Both the position numbers and the translations under genes were made by a program. Of a stretch of 64,000 nucleotides of DNA, positions 43,690 to 54,049 are shown one piece after another. Numbering within the stretch: the first letter of the stretch is position 1; each line of letters begins with the position of its first letter. This DNA is from Formicincola oecophyllae (lineage in GTDB: Bacteria > Pseudomonadota > Alphaproteobacteria > Acetobacterales > Acetobacteraceae): contig NZ_CP038231.1 of NCBI RefSeq assembly GCF_006542395.2, forward strand, positions 1,364,001 through 1,428,000. The letters are read 5' to 3'. The notes beneath the pieces are model-generated. The model worked only from the letters and a program-made list of their open reading frames with translations. It was not told the DNA's origin and made no database searches.

Positions 43690-44168
43690 GGGGGGCACTC
43701 CAGCAAGGGTGGAACGGTGGCGTGGCTGGCACCTGGCCTGGCCGGCAAGGAAGAGGAAGCCAGTACAGGGCATGGAACTGTGCCAGGCCGCCCTTCCATA
43801 AACCATTAACGCCTTGCTGTGCAGGGCCAATCCTGGTGGTCAGGGTTCAAGGAGGCGCTGTGGCCGGGTTTAGGGTGGGGGGTTGAACGCCGCCCTTGCC
43901 CTGTGCGCTGCCAGCACAGGCGGTTGCTAGGGTGGATGGCTGACTTGACGCAGGGCCAAGCTTGACGCAGGGCAAAGCACCAAAGACCGCCCACCTCACG
44001 TGCCTGCGGATTGATTGCCAAGGGGTGCCCTGCCAAAGCTGGATGGTGCAGCGGCCTTTCCCATGGCAGGATGGGCGCAGGCCTGGTGGCCCAAACCGCC
44101 TGGCCGGGCGCCTTGCCTGGGCAAGGTGCAGCGCACGGGCCAGTTCGGCCATTTGAGGGAGGCTTCTC
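43690..44168. other. Intergenic region with tandem repeat
   Basis: This 479-bp gap separates the divergent glyQ and DUF2076 genes. CTTGACGCAGGGC occurs twice, 17 bp apart (43944-43956 and 43961-43973). It may hold promoters for both genes. No supported gene is seen. Confidence 0.4.
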
Positions 44169-45260
44169 ATGAACAATGAAGACCGCGACGTCATCAACCA
44201 GTTTTTCACCCGTGTGAGTGACGCTGGCTCCAAAGGGCACGCTTTGGCGCCCGTTGATCCAGACGCCAACGCCTTGATTGAAAAAAACCTCAAGGCTGAC
44301 CCCACGGCCGCTTACCGCATCACGCAAATGGCAATTGTGGAGGAAATGGCCCTCAACCGTGCCCAGGCCCGCATCAACCAGCTGGAGCAGGCCGTCCGTC
44401 AACTCCAGCAGGAGAACACGCGCTTGAACCAAGCAGTCCAGCAACTGCAGCAAAACCAAAACCAGGCTGCCAGCGCGCCCGCAGCCAAGGGCGGCTTCCT
44501 TTCAGGGTTGTTTGGTGGCCACAGCCAAGCCCCCCAGCCGGGGCGTGCCCAGCCAAGCGCCATGCCGCCAGGCTGGGGGCCGGCGCGCCAAGCCCCTCAG
44601 CCCCAGCAACCCATGGGCGGCCCCACCCCCACCTATGCCGCGCCATCAGGGCCAGCCATGGCTTATGGTGCACCCGCCATGGGTGGTGGGGGCAGTGGCT
44701 TCCTGGGGTCTGCCCTGTCCACAGCTGCCGGCGTGGCTGGTGGTATGATGGCGGCCAACGCGTTGAGCGGCCTGTTCCACCACAGCGGCGCTACTGAGGG
44801 GGGCATCGGGTCCGGGGGCATTGGTTCAGGCGCAAGCCAGGGCGTGCCTGGCGCTGCAGGGGCTGCTGGTGGTGCCATGGCGGGCGCCAACAGTGACGCC
44901 TCCTCCAATGCTGTGGATGGCAGTGACCCCTTTAGCGGTGAAGGTGCTGCGGCCTCTGGTTTCAGTGGCAGCGATTTTGCCCAGCCCCAGGACGCTCAAC
45001 CCCAGGACAGTGGCGCTGCCCCCGACCCTGCAGCCGCCACAGGTTGGGGCGAGCCTTCCACCACGTCTGACCAGGGTTTTTCCAATCAGGATTTCTCCGA
45101 TCAAAGCGTCCCTGACCAAAGCGCCCCAGCACCTGATGAAAGCGCCAGTGGTGGTGATTCCTCCTGGGGCTCATGGGGCAGCGATGGTGGTTCTGACGCC
45201 AGCTCTGATGGTGGCTGGGGCGGTGATGATGGCGGCAGCAGCGCTGACGACGTGTTTTGA
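44169..45260 (+). CDS. DUF2076 domain protein
   Basis: A 363-residue protein. The N-terminal 100 residues match DUF2076 (DRDVINQFFTRV, DPDANALIEKNLKADPTAAY in parts, YRITQMAIVEE, then a Gln/Leu coiled coil about 64-95). A Gly/Ala segment with GGFLSGLFGG follows, and the last 120 residues are Ser/Asp/Gly-rich and acidic. The family is called a periplasmic ligand-binding sensor, but its role is not known. GGGAGG lies before the ATG. It overlaps the next gene by four bases. Confidence 0.85.
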   Translation: MNNEDRDVINQFFTRVSDAGSKGHALAPVDPDANALIEKNLKADPTAAYRITQMAIVEEMALNRAQARINQLEQAVRQLQQENTRLNQAVQQLQQNQNQAASAPAAKGGFLSGLFGGHSQAPQPGRAQPSAMPPGWGPARQAPQPQQPMGGPTPTYAAPSGPAMAYGAPAMGGGGSGFLGSALSTAAGVAGGMMAANALSGLFHHSGATEGGIGSGGIGSGASQGVPGAAGAAGGAMAGANSDASSNAVDGSDPFSGEGAAASGFSGSDFAQPQDAQPQDSGAAPDPAAATGWGEPSTTSDQGFSNQDFSDQSVPDQSAPAPDESASGGDSSWGSWGSDGGSDASSDGGWGGDDGGSSADDVF

Positions 45261-47080
45261 GCACCCCAGAACAACCCCAAAGCACCCCTTCAGCCAGCAC
45301 CGCCCCAAATAAAAAACCTGGGGAGGAGGCGGCCCCTGCCCTGCTGACTTTCGAGGGGCCCCATGAAAGCCCGCCCGCCGCGGGGGCAGGCCCCCTTGAG
45401 GAGCCAGGCTTCAAGGATGTGGTGGCCCTGGGGGATTTGAAGGAGGGTGAAATGGCCCCCTTCACTGTTGATGGCGTGTCCATGGTGCTGGTGCTGCTGG
45501 GGGGGGAGGTGCACGCCCTTGGCGGCAAATGCCCCCACAGGGGCGCCCCCATGGCCCAGGGCGCAGCCTGCCACAGCCTGGACCATGGCCCTGTGGTGGT
45601 GTGCCCTTGGCACAAAGCCGTGTTCAGCGCCGCCACAGGCGCCCTGGAGCAGCCACCGGCCTTCGCCCCCCTGCCACGCTACCCAGTGCGCGTTCAGGTG
45701 GGGCGTGTTCAGGTGCGGCCTGTGCCCCTGCCCGTGCCTGAGGCCCCGCCAACGGGGGGGGGGCAGTCCGTTCTGGTGTTGGGGGGTGGTGCTGCGGCTG
45801 CTAGTGCGCTCTACACCCTGCGGGAGCTGGGTTTCGCTGGCACAGTGACGCTGGTCCATGATGAGCCGGAACTGCCTTACGACCGCACCGTCCTGTGCAA
45901 GTCGCTGCTTTTGGCTGACCCTAAGCGCATCAAGGCGCCTTTGCTGCTGGACAAGGACTGGTACGCTGCCCATGGCGTGCGGTGCGTCCATGGCCATGTC
46001 ACCCGTTTTGACGCGCAAACGCGTAGGGCCAGCCTGGATGACGGCCTGCAGCTGACGGCCAGCCACGTCATCCTGGCCATGGGGGGGCAGGCACGCATGG
46101 TGCCTGTGCCAGGCTGCACCCTGGAAGGTGTCTATGTTCTGCACAACCAGGCCCAGGCCAGGCGCATCGCCGCCACAGTGACGCCCGACCAGGCCGTTGT
46201 GCTGGTTGGCGGCGACCTGGTGTGCCTGGAGGTGGCCGCTACACTGCGCCAGAAAGGCGTTGGCGTGACGGTTGTGGCCCCCCATCCCCTGCCGGTGGCG
46301 GCCACCTTCACCATAGCGGTGGCCAATCGCCTGGTGCGCCTGCATGAGGAGAACGGCGTTGCTTTTGTGTTTGACGCTGACTTGAAAGCCATTTACGGCG
46401 CTGGCTCCGTTTTTGGCGTTGAGTTGAGCGATGGTATGCGCATTCCCTGCACCCATGTTTTGGTGGGGGCTGGCGAACTGCCTCAGGCAGAGGCCGTGGC
46501 AGGGGTAGAGAAGTCCCCAGAGGGCGCCGTTGTAGTTGACGAATCCATGAAGGCCGCCAGCCATGTCTACGCTGTTGGCGATATGGCGAGCATTCGAAGG
46601 GGCAGTGAAGGAGGGCTTTTCAGCCCAGGCCATTGGCGACCAGCTGAAATTGGCGGCCGCGTGGCAGCGCTTTCTATCATGGGTAGCCCTGTGCGTGATT
46701 TGCCAGTGCCCTGGTTCTGGACACAACAATATGGCAGGCGCGTTGAATATTGCGGTTGGGGGGAACCTTTTGATGCGGTGGAGGTCAGGGGAAGCTTGGA
46801 AAGCTTCGATTTCATGGCCTTCTGCTGGCAGGGCAGCCGTGTTGTGGGCCTGGTGGCGTGCGGTCACACGCGCGCCATGTGCCAAGCGGTGGTGGATTTT
46901 GACCGCTTTGTGCGTGACGAAGCCCCCCAGCCACCCCATTTGCGCCCCGCAAACCCTGTAATCACTGACGCGCAAGCAGAAGGTGGCCAGAGCGCCACGG
47001 CTGGCCAAAGGCACGGTGATGGCGCGCCACCCTCTCCCCCCACGCTTCTGCCCAACCCAGGGGCGGTGGGGGGGGAATAA
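45257..47080 (+). CDS. Rieske [2Fe-2S] / FAD-dependent oxidoreductase fusion
   Basis: A 607-residue protein like AIFM3-type ferredoxin reductases. The N-terminal Rieske domain has CPHRGAPMAQG (about 91) and CPWHKAVF (about 117), so both Cys/His pairs are present. Then comes an FAD-binding domain (VLVLGGGAAAASAL, about 172; AMGGQAR; YAVGDMAS near 437). The NAD(P)-binding segment reads VVLVGGDLVCLEVAA (about 315), in which the usual third and sixth positions Gly are Asp and Cys. A C-terminal domain and a 60-residue Pro-rich tail follow. The TTG start overlaps the DUF2076 stop; it lacks a clear ribosome site, so the start is uncertain. Confidence 0.85.
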   Translation: MSTPEQPQSTPSASTAPNKKPGEEAAPALLTFEGPHESPPAAGAGPLEEPGFKDVVALGDLKEGEMAPFTVDGVSMVLVLLGGEVHALGGKCPHRGAPMAQGAACHSLDHGPVVVCPWHKAVFSAATGALEQPPAFAPLPRYPVRVQVGRVQVRPVPLPVPEAPPTGGGQSVLVLGGGAAAASALYTLRELGFAGTVTLVHDEPELPYDRTVLCKSLLLADPKRIKAPLLLDKDWYAAHGVRCVHGHVTRFDAQTRRASLDDGLQLTASHVILAMGGQARMVPVPGCTLEGVYVLHNQAQARRIAATVTPDQAVVLVGGDLVCLEVAATLRQKGVGVTVVAPHPLPVAATFTIAVANRLVRLHEENGVAFVFDADLKAIYGAGSVFGVELSDGMRIPCTHVLVGAGELPQAEAVAGVEKSPEGAVVVDESMKAASHVYAVGDMASIRRGSEGGLFSPGHWRPAEIGGRVAALSIMGSPVRDLPVPWFWTQQYGRRVEYCGWGEPFDAVEVRGSLESFDFMAFCWQGSRVVGLVACGHTRAMCQAVVDFDRFVRDEAPQPPHLRPANPVITDAQAEGGQSATAGQRHGDGAPPSPPTLLPNPGAVGGE

Positions 47081-47309
47081 AGCGCCCAGGGCTCCACTAG
47101 GGCCCATCCCAGGGCTGTTGCGGTATGGTGGTATGGCTGGCACCTTGACAGCTGCACCCCCTGCAGGCTTCCTGCGCCCCATGGCGTTCACGCCCACTAG
47201 GGCCAAGGTTTAACCTTTGGCACGACTGAGCCACCCTGCGGCCAGGGCACTTGCGTTTCCCTGGCTTTTTCCTTTTCACGTCTCATTTCACTGTTGAAAG
47301 CCCTGACCC

Positions 47310-49157
47310 ATGCACGAGTACCGCACCCACACCTGCAATGATCTGCGCGCCAAGGATGCTGGTGAAACGGTGCGCCTTTCCGGATGGGTTCACAGCAAGC
47401 GCGACCATGGCGGGCTGCTTTTCATTGATTTGCGTGACAGCCACGGCATCACCCAGATCGTGGTGCCTGTGGAGGAAAGCCAGTTCAAGGACATGGCCCA
47501 TCTGCGCGTTGAAAGCGTCATCACCGTTACAGGCAAGGTGGTTGTGCGCGAGGCGGGGCAGTTCAACCCCAACCTGCCCACGGGCGAGATCGAGGTGCGC
47601 GCTGAGCACATCAAGGTTCAGTCAAGCGCTGCTGTGCTGCCTTTCCAGGTGGCGGGGCAGGAGAGCTACCCTGAGGATTTGCGCCTGAAGTACCGCTACC
47701 TTGATCTGCGCCGCGACAAGATGCGCCGCAACATCCAGCTGCGCAGCAAGGTCATCGCCTCCATGCGCCGGCGCATGGTTGAGCAGGGGTTCACGGAATT
47801 CCAAACTCCCATCCTCACGGCTTCCTCCCCTGAGGGGGCGCGTGACTTCCTGGTGCCCTCACGCAATCACCCTGGCAAGTTCTACGCACTGCCCCAGGCC
47901 CCCCAGCAGTTCAAGCAGCTTGCCATGGTGGCTGGCATTGACCGTTACTTCCAGGTGGCCCCCTGCTTCCGTGACGAGGCCTCCCGCGCTGACCGCAGCC
48001 CTGGGGAGTTCTACCAGCTCGACTTCGAAATGGCCTTCGCCACGCAGGAGGACGTCTTCACCGTTTTGGAGCCAGTTCTGACAGGCCTGTTCCAGGAATT
48101 CACGCCAGAGGGCTGGAACATCACTGAAGGCGCCTTCCCGCGCATTCCCTTTGAACAGGCCATGGCTGATTACGGCTCCGACAAGCCGGACTTGCGTAAT
48201 CCCCTGCGCATCAAGGACGTCACAGAGGCGTTCAAGGATTCGGGATTCGGGCTGTTTGCGCGCATCACCGCTGAGGGTGGGCGGGTGAAGGCTATCCCGG
48301 CGCCTGGCGCCGCCAGCAAGCCACGCGCCTTCTTCGACAAGCTCAATAGCTGGGCGCGTGAGCAGGGCGCTGGCGGCCTTGGTTACATCACCATCGCTGA
48401 GGACGGCACCCCTAAAGGACCCATCGCCAAGAACCTGGAGCCTGCGCGCATCGCCCAGATCGTGGCGACGTGCGGCTTGAAGAATGGCGATTCAGTTTTC
48501 TTCGCCGCTGGCAGTGACAAAAACGACGCCACCTCCAAATTCGCTGGCCAGGTACGCACCAAAGTGGCGGAGGAGCTGGACCTGATTGAGAAGAACGCTT
48601 TCCGCTTCTGCTGGGTGGTGGACTTTCCGATGTATGAACTCAATGAAGAGACGGGCAAGGTCGATTTCTCCCACAACCCCTTCTCCATGCCGCAAGGCGG
48701 GTTGGAGGCCCTCAACGGCAAGGACCCGCTGGACATCAAAGCTTACCAGTATGACATCGTCTGCAATGGTGTTGAGCTTTCCTCAGGGGCCATCCGCAAC
48801 CATTTGCCTGAAGTCATGCTGCGCGCCTTTGAAATCGCAGGCTATGGTCCCGAAGTGGTGGAGGAGCGCTTTGGCGGCATGTTGAACGCCTTCCGCTATG
48901 GCGCGCCCCCCCATGGTGGCGCCGCCCCTGGCGTTGACCGCATCGTCATGCTGCTGGCTGATGAGCCCAACATTCGCGAGGTCATCCTCTTCCCGCTCAA
49001 CCAAAGTGGGCAGGATTTGATGATGGAGGCGCCTGCTGCTGTGGAGCCAGAGCGCCTCAAGGAGCTTTCCATCAAGCTTGACCTGCCCAAGCCCAAGGCC
49101 ACAGCTGGCAAAAGTACTGCCACCAAGCCTGCCCCCCAGACCAACCAGGCAGGCTGA
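47310..49157 (+). CDS. aspS: Aspartyl-tRNA synthetase
   Basis: A 615-residue class IIb synthetase of the bacterial type. It begins with an OB anticodon domain ([21 protein letters not shown] in part: [13 protein letters not shown]). Motif 2 is [19 protein letters not shown] (about 217), a GAD domain lies at about 320-410, and motif 3 is [10 protein letters not shown] (about 540). The last 30 residues are Lys/Thr/Ala-rich. The 229-bp gap upstream contains a near-palindrome at 47202-47221. Confidence 0.97.
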   Translation: MHEYRTHTCNDLRAKDAGETVRLSGWVHSKRDHGGLLFIDLRDSHGITQIVVPVEESQFKDMAHLRVESVITVTGKVVVREAGQFNPNLPTGEIEVRAEHIKVQSSAAVLPFQVAGQESYPEDLRLKYRYLDLRRDKMRRNIQLRSKVIASMRRRMVEQGFTEFQTPILTASSPEGARDFLVPSRNHPGKFYALPQAPQQFKQLAMVAGIDRYFQVAPCFRDEASRADRSPGEFYQLDFEMAFATQEDVFTVLEPVLTGLFQEFTPEGWNITEGAFPRIPFEQAMADYGSDKPDLRNPLRIKDVTEAFKDSGFGLFARITAEGGRVKAIPAPGAASKPRAFFDKLNSWAREQGAGGLGYITIAEDGTPKGPIAKNLEPARIAQIVATCGLKNGDSVFFAAGSDKNDATSKFAGQVRTKVAEELDLIEKNAFRFCWVVDFPMYELNEETGKVDFSHNPFSMPQGGLEALNGKDPLDIKAYQYDIVCNGVELSSGAIRNHLPEVMLRAFEIAGYGPEVVEERFGGMLNAFRYGAPPHGGAAPGVDRIVMLLADEPNIREVILFPLNQSGQDLMMEAPAAVEPERLKELSIKLDLPKPKATAGKSTATKPAPQTNQAG

Positions 49158-49178
49158 AGCCCCCTCCAGGTTGTTACG

Positions 49179-49910
49179 TTAAGGCTGGTTGGCGCCAGCC
49201 TTAGCTGCCTGCAATTGGTGCCAAGCGTGCTCAAAACGGGGCCAAACCGCGCTTGCCCCCCATTGGGCCACGTTTTTGGCCGGCATGGGGCTGCGCGTGG
49301 CCACCAGGCGCCAGCCATCCACCACCTGACCTTGGCTGCCATGGGGGGTGATGGGCGCCAGAAGCTGGCTGGCGTTTGTGCCTGGCCGCTTGAGAAGGGC
49401 ATTGGCGACAGCCAGCAAGGGGGCAGGGGTGCCCTCCAGCATGGCGCTGGCTTGCGCGCTGGCTTGGGCTAGGCAGTGTTTGGCGGCCCCGGCTTGGGTT
49501 TTCTGCTGCGCATCGCCACATTGCCGCGCCCAGGACGCCCCCTGGCACAGAGCGTTGATTTGCGCCTGGGTTAGCTCAGGCAGCCAGGCCAGCACGGCAC
49601 CACGCTGGGCAGCGCGCCCTATGTGGAAAACCTGGTGGCACCAGGGGCAGAGCGTGGTCAGGTTGCTTGGGTCCATGTCAGCGTGGTCGTGGTTGCGGTG
49701 GTGCACCTCCTGGTAGGTGGGTTGCGCCAGCCCGCACCCTTGGCACGTGCCCTTGTCGCGTTTCAGTATGGCCGCCCGCGTTTGGCGCCAGGCGGCGCTT
49801 TGCAGCTGACGCTTTTCACCTTCTGTGCGCCAAGGGGTGGTTTTCACGCCCATGTGAAGGGGCACGGGGCCTTCCGCCTTAATGGTTTGGGGTGGAATGG
49901 CTGTAGTCAT
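49179..49910 (-). CDS. HNH protein, IcmJ/DotN-like
   Basis: A 243-residue protein. The N-terminal half has an HNH fold: WRQTRAAILKRDKGTCQGCG (CQGC zinc pair), YQEVHHRNHDHADMDPSNL, LCPWCHQVFHIG, then GAVLAWLPELTQAQINALCQ. This order, including the segment after the HNH, matches the IcmJ/DotN family of type IVB secretion and related free-standing proteins. No secretion genes are near. The C-terminal 100 residues are Ala/Gln-rich. It lies between aspS (convergent) and xth. Confidence 0.82.
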   Translation of the reverse strand: MTTAIPPQTIKAEGPVPLHMGVKTTPWRTEGEKRQLQSAAWRQTRAAILKRDKGTCQGCGLAQPTYQEVHHRNHDHADMDPSNLTTLCPWCHQVFHIGRAAQRGAVLAWLPELTQAQINALCQGASWARQCGDAQQKTQAGAAKHCLAQASAQASAMLEGTPAPLLAVANALLKRPGTNASQLLAPITPHGSQGQVVDGWRLVATRSPMPAKNVAQWGASAVWPRFEHAWHQLQAAKAGANQP

Positions 49911-49952
49911 GGGCTTCTCCCAAGCGGAACATCCTAAGCGGAACGTGGCCCC

Positions 49953-50765
49953 TCAGCGCAGCTTCACCACCAAGGGCGCGTGGTCTGAGGGCTTTTCTGG
50001 CTTCTCCCCACCTAAGGTGGTGTCACGCTGCTTAGCGTCCACCTCAGCGCTTTCAAGCCTGTCGGCCAAGCGGGGGGAAAGCAGGGCCATGTCAATGCGC
50101 AGCCCAGCGCCCCGCTTACGCGCGCCCCCTTGGTAATCCCAAAAAGTGTAGCCAGCTTCCTGGGGGTGCAAAGCGCGGTAGGCATCCGTCAGGCCTAGAT
50201 TGGCCAGGCGCCTGTAAGCGGCCTGTACGGATGGTAGCAGCAACGCGTCCTCAGGCGCTAAGGTGCCAGGGGCGTGGTCAAGGGGGGTGGGGCAGATGTT
50301 GAAATCCCCCATCAGGGCAAAGGGCACGTGCTTGTCCAAAAGGGCTTTGGCGCGCGCAGCCAGCGCTTCCAGGAAGGAAAGTTTAGTGGCAAGCCCCGCC
50401 TCACCCCCTGAATTGCCATTGGGCACGTAGAGGCTGGCCATGTGGATGCCAGCGCTTTCCACTTCCAGGTAGCGGGCAGCTGGGCTGCCATCCTGGGTGG
50501 TGCTGTCCACAAAGGCGGCCAAGTGGTCTTGCACCACCACCATGTCCTGCCGCCCCAGAATGGCCACACCGTTATAGGCTTTTTGGCCTTTGACGGCTGT
50601 TCTGTGGCCGCTTTGCGCAAATGTGGTTGGAAACTGACTTTCCGTGCACTTGATTTCTTGCAGCCCCAGCAAGGCGCAGTCAGGGTGGCGGTCCATCCAG
50701 CCTGCCACCAGGCCAGCCCTGGCGCGCACAGAGTTGATGTTCCAGCTTGCCAGGGTCAATGACAT
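49953..50765 (-). CDS. xth: Exodeoxyribonuclease III
   Basis: A 270-residue AP endonuclease/exonuclease III of base excision repair. It has ASWNINSVRAR, LGLQEIKCTESQFP (Glu, about 36), YNGVAILG, GDFNICPTPLDHA (Asp-Asn, about 150), FWDYQGGARKRGAGLRID and the final SDHAPLVV (His). All catalytic residues are seen. The gene is divergent from dgt. Confidence 0.95.
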   Translation of the reverse strand: MSLTLASWNINSVRARAGLVAGWMDRHPDCALLGLQEIKCTESQFPTTFAQSGHRTAVKGQKAYNGVAILGRQDMVVVQDHLAAFVDSTTQDGSPAARYLEVESAGIHMASLYVPNGNSGGEAGLATKLSFLEALAARAKALLDKHVPFALMGDFNICPTPLDHAPGTLAPEDALLLPSVQAAYRRLANLGLTDAYRALHPQEAGYTFWDYQGGARKRGAGLRIDMALLSPRLADRLESAEVDAKQRDTTLGGEKPEKPSDHAPLVVKLR

Positions 50766-50879
50766 GGGGCAGTTCTTTCAGAAAGACTAAGGGGGGTCAG
50801 TTTTGCAGCACGCGCCACACAGGACAAACAGGTTTTTCAAGCTGGCAAACCCCAAAGCCCTCCTGGCAGGGGGCTGGGC

Positions 50880-52091
50880 ATGACGGCGCCAGCACCAGCC
50901 ACGCCTGTGGTGGCCAATGTCCTGGCACCTTATGCCGTGCAGGCCAAGCATGCGCGCGGGCGCCAGTTCGCGGAGGCGGAATCAGCCAGCCGCACCCCTT
51001 GGCAGCGTGACCGCGACCGCGTCCTCCACTCAACCGGGTTTCGCAACCTGCAGTACAAAACCCAGGTGTTCCTTAACCACCAGGGGGATTTTTTCCGCAC
51101 CCGCCTGACGCACTCGCTGGAGGTAGCGCAGATCGCCCGCTCCATCGCCCGCACCCTTCAAGCCAATGAAGACCTGGCGGAGGTCATCTCCCTGGCGCAT
51201 GATTTGGGCCACACCCCTTTTGGTCATGCTGGGGAGGACGCCTTGGAAGCGGCTATGGCCCCTTGGGGCGGATTTGACCACAACGTGCAGTCGTTCCGCC
51301 AGGTGACGGAGCTTGAAAACCGCTACCAGGCCTTTGATGGCCTCAACCTGACATGGGAAACCCTGGAGGGGCTCGCCAAGCACCATGGCCCTGTCAGCGT
51401 CCCGCACCCCTGGCTGGCTTCCTTCAACCAGCGCTACCCGTTGGAGCTCACCACCCATGCCTCCCTTGAGGCGCAGATAGCCGCCCTCTGCGATGACATC
51501 GCCTACCACGGTCATGACCTGGATGACGGGCTGCGCGCAGGCCTGCTGAAGTTTGAGGACATTGAGGAGGTCCCCCTCCTCAAGCAATGCCTGGAAGGGG
51601 CGCGTGCGCTTGACTGGTCGCGCTTCAGCGCGCTGGACCGCAGCCAGCGCCTGCGCCATGAAACGGTGCGCCGCGTTATCAATGCGCTGGTGGGGGACGT
51701 TATAGCCACCACCCAGACCAACCTAGCGCGCCTCAACCCGCAAAGCCCAGATGACGTGCGCCGCGCAGGACAGGCCCTGGTGGGGTTCAGCCCCGCCATG
51801 GCCCAGCGCAACAAGGAAATCCGCACCTTCCTCTACGGCCACATGTACCGCCACTGGACGGTGGCGCGCATGGGCAGCAAGGCCAAACGCGCCTTGGGGG
51901 ATGTGTTCACCATCCTAGCAGGTGACACGCGCCTGCTACCGCCGCCATGGCGTGAACGTGCCCTGATGGCCGAAGCCCACGGGCAGGAGAGGGCGGCCAA
52001 GCGCGTGGTGGCTGATTACATCACCAGCATGACGGACCGTTCCGCCATGACGGAGCACCAGCGCCTCACCGACCTTTCCACATTGGGCTGA
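50880..52091 (+). CDS. dgt: dGTP triphosphohydrolase-like protein
   Basis: A 403-residue HD-domain nucleotide hydrolase of the alphaproteobacterial dGTPase family. The N-terminus has RDRDRVLHSTGFRNLQYKTQVF, then THSLEVAQIARSIARTL (His), HDLGHTPFGHAGE (His-Asp), and ALCDDIAYHGHDLDDG (Asp). The ATG at 50880 follows GGAGGG-like sequence. It lies 115 bp from the divergent xth gene and 75 bp before argS on the same strand. Confidence 0.94.
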   Translation: MTAPAPATPVVANVLAPYAVQAKHARGRQFAEAESASRTPWQRDRDRVLHSTGFRNLQYKTQVFLNHQGDFFRTRLTHSLEVAQIARSIARTLQANEDLAEVISLAHDLGHTPFGHAGEDALEAAMAPWGGFDHNVQSFRQVTELENRYQAFDGLNLTWETLEGLAKHHGPVSVPHPWLASFNQRYPLELTTHASLEAQIAALCDDIAYHGHDLDDGLRAGLLKFEDIEEVPLLKQCLEGARALDWSRFSALDRSQRLRHETVRRVINALVGDVIATTQTNLARLNPQSPDDVRRAGQALVGFSPAMAQRNKEIRTFLYGHMYRHWTVARMGSKAKRALGDVFTILAGDTRLLPPPWRERALMAEAHGQERAAKRVVADYITSMTDRSAMTEHQRLTDLSTLG

Positions 52092-52166
52092 GGGCCGTTA
52101 TAAGCGTGCGTACCTGTCCACGCCGCCCCACCTTTGGCCTTACCCTTTACCACACTGGTGCATGAC

Positions 52167-53975
52167 ATGACCAAGACCACGAACCCCCAGGACAACTGCC
52201 TTTTCAAAGCCATGAGGGGGCGCGTGACAGAGGCCCTGCGCCAAGTTGTGCCCGTGCTTGACGATACCGTGATGGAGCGCATCGAGGTCACCCCAACGCG
52301 TGACCCATCCCATGGCGACATGGCCACCAACGCCGCCCTGCTTTCAGCCAAGGCCGCCCGCCGCAAGCCGCGTGACATCGCTGAAGGCCTGATGGCCGCC
52401 TTGGCGCAGGACCCCTGGATTGAGCGCATGGAAGTGGCAGGGCCTGGTTTCCTCAACATCACCCTCAAGCCTGCTCTGTGGCAGGGGGTGGCCGCCACCG
52501 TCCTGCGCCAGGGGGAGGGCCGCTTTGGCCGCAGCGCCATGGGGCGCGGTGTGCGCGCCAATGTCGAGTACGTCTCAGCCAACCCCACAGGCCCCATGCA
52601 TGTTGGCCATTGCCGCGGCGCCGTGGTGGGTGACGCCCTGGCTGGCCTGCTGGAGGCAGCTGGCTATGACGTCACGCGTGAGTACTACATCAATGACGCA
52701 GGCACCCAAGTGCGCGCGCTGACCTGGGCGGCTTACTGGCGCTACCTGGAGGCCATCGGCCACCCTGTGGAGGCCGAGGCCTTCGGTGCGCTGGCGCCCA
52801 ACGGCCTTCAGTACCAGGGCGACTACCTCGTGCCTGTCGGGCAGGCTTTGCGCGAGCGCTTCGGCGCCAGCTTGGCTGGGCCAGACGGCGCGCCAGCTGC
52901 GCCTGAAACCTGGTACGACAAGGTCAAGCCCGTTGTCCTGGACGCCATGATGGCCGCTATCAAGCGGGACCTGGAAGACCTTGGCATCAAGCATGACCGC
53001 TTCACCAGCGAAGCCGCCATGCTGGAGGGCGGCACGGTGGAGGAAGCCATCAAGCGCCTGGAAGGCAAGGGCCTGCTGTACCAAGGCGTTCTCGAACCCC
53101 CTAAGGGCAAGCTGCCTGACGACTGGGAGCCGCGCCCGCAGACCCTTTTCCGCGCCACTGATTTTGGCGATGACGTTGACCGCGCCCTGCGCAAGGCAGA
53201 TGGCACCAACACCTACTTCGCCAACGATGTTGGCTACCACGCTGATAAGGCCAGCCGCAGCGACTTGTTGATTGACGTTCTGGGCGCTGACCACGGCGGC
53301 TACGTTTCGCGTATGCGTGCCGCCGTCAAAGCGCTGAGCGAGGGCAAGACCGGGTTCGAGGTCGTTCTGTGCCAGATCGTGCGCGTGATGAAGGATGGCC
53401 AGCCCATGCGCATGTCCAAGCGCGCTGGCACCTTCGTGACCCTGCGCGACCTGCTGGAGGAAGTGGGGCGTGACGCTGTGCGCTTCACCATGCTCACCCG
53501 CAAGGCCGATGCCCAGATGGACTTCGACCTGGACGCCGTGGTGGCGCAATCGCGCGACAACCCCGTGTTCTATGTCAACTACGCCCATGCCCGCTGCCGC
53601 TCCGTCATGCGCACCGCAGCTGAGCGTCTGGGGGCGGAGGCTGTCACCGACCAGGCATTGGCTGAAGCTGACCTTTCCCTGCTTAAAGCGCCTGAGGAAC
53701 TGGCGCTGCTGCGGCGCCTGGCGGCATGGCCGCGCCAAGTGGAGGCCGCAGCCACCGCGCGCGAGCCGCACCGCCTGGCCACTTATTGCGTTGACCTGGC
53801 GTCTGATTTTCATGTTCTGTGGAACAAAGGCCGTGAGGACACGGCGCTGCGCTTCATCCAGGAGGACGACCAGGCGGCCACTAAGGCACACCTGGCCTTG
53901 GTGGAGGCCACAGCGGTGGGGCTGCGTGCGGCCCTTGGCGTTCTGGGTGTCAAACCCGCTGAGGAGCTGCGCTGA
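52167..53975 (+). CDS. argS: Arginyl-tRNA synthetase
   Basis: A 602-residue class I synthetase. The N-terminal Add1 domain is followed by the HIGH-type motif in SANPTGPMHVGHCRGAVVGD (HVGH), and by the RMSKRAGTFV motif (KMSKS-like, about 410). The C-terminal DALR helical domain ends the protein. The ATG at 52167 is chosen over an upstream in-frame start at 52134. Confidence 0.96.
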   Translation: MTKTTNPQDNCLFKAMRGRVTEALRQVVPVLDDTVMERIEVTPTRDPSHGDMATNAALLSAKAARRKPRDIAEGLMAALAQDPWIERMEVAGPGFLNITLKPALWQGVAATVLRQGEGRFGRSAMGRGVRANVEYVSANPTGPMHVGHCRGAVVGDALAGLLEAAGYDVTREYYINDAGTQVRALTWAAYWRYLEAIGHPVEAEAFGALAPNGLQYQGDYLVPVGQALRERFGASLAGPDGAPAAPETWYDKVKPVVLDAMMAAIKRDLEDLGIKHDRFTSEAAMLEGGTVEEAIKRLEGKGLLYQGVLEPPKGKLPDDWEPRPQTLFRATDFGDDVDRALRKADGTNTYFANDVGYHADKASRSDLLIDVLGADHGGYVSRMRAAVKALSEGKTGFEVVLCQIVRVMKDGQPMRMSKRAGTFVTLRDLLEEVGRDAVRFTMLTRKADAQMDFDLDAVVAQSRDNPVFYVNYAHARCRSVMRTAAERLGAEAVTDQALAEADLSLLKAPEELALLRRLAAWPRQVEAAATAREPHRLATYCVDLASDFHVLWNKGREDTALRFIQEDDQAATKAHLALVEATAVGLRAALGVLGVKPAEELR

Positions 53976-54049
53976 ACCAACTTGCTGGGCGTGAAGGGCT
54001 TAGGTGAAAACAGGGGCATGTTTTGGGCGAACCAGGTGAGACAGGGCTG

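Noticed and set aside
45290-47206. 638-codon leftward open frame opposite the Rieske oxidoreductase
   Set aside because: The rightward frame has intact Rieske and FAD motifs; the leftward one is His/Gln-rich without pattern.
52575-53891. 438-codon leftward open frame opposite argS
   Set aside because: argS motifs are unambiguous on the rightward strand.
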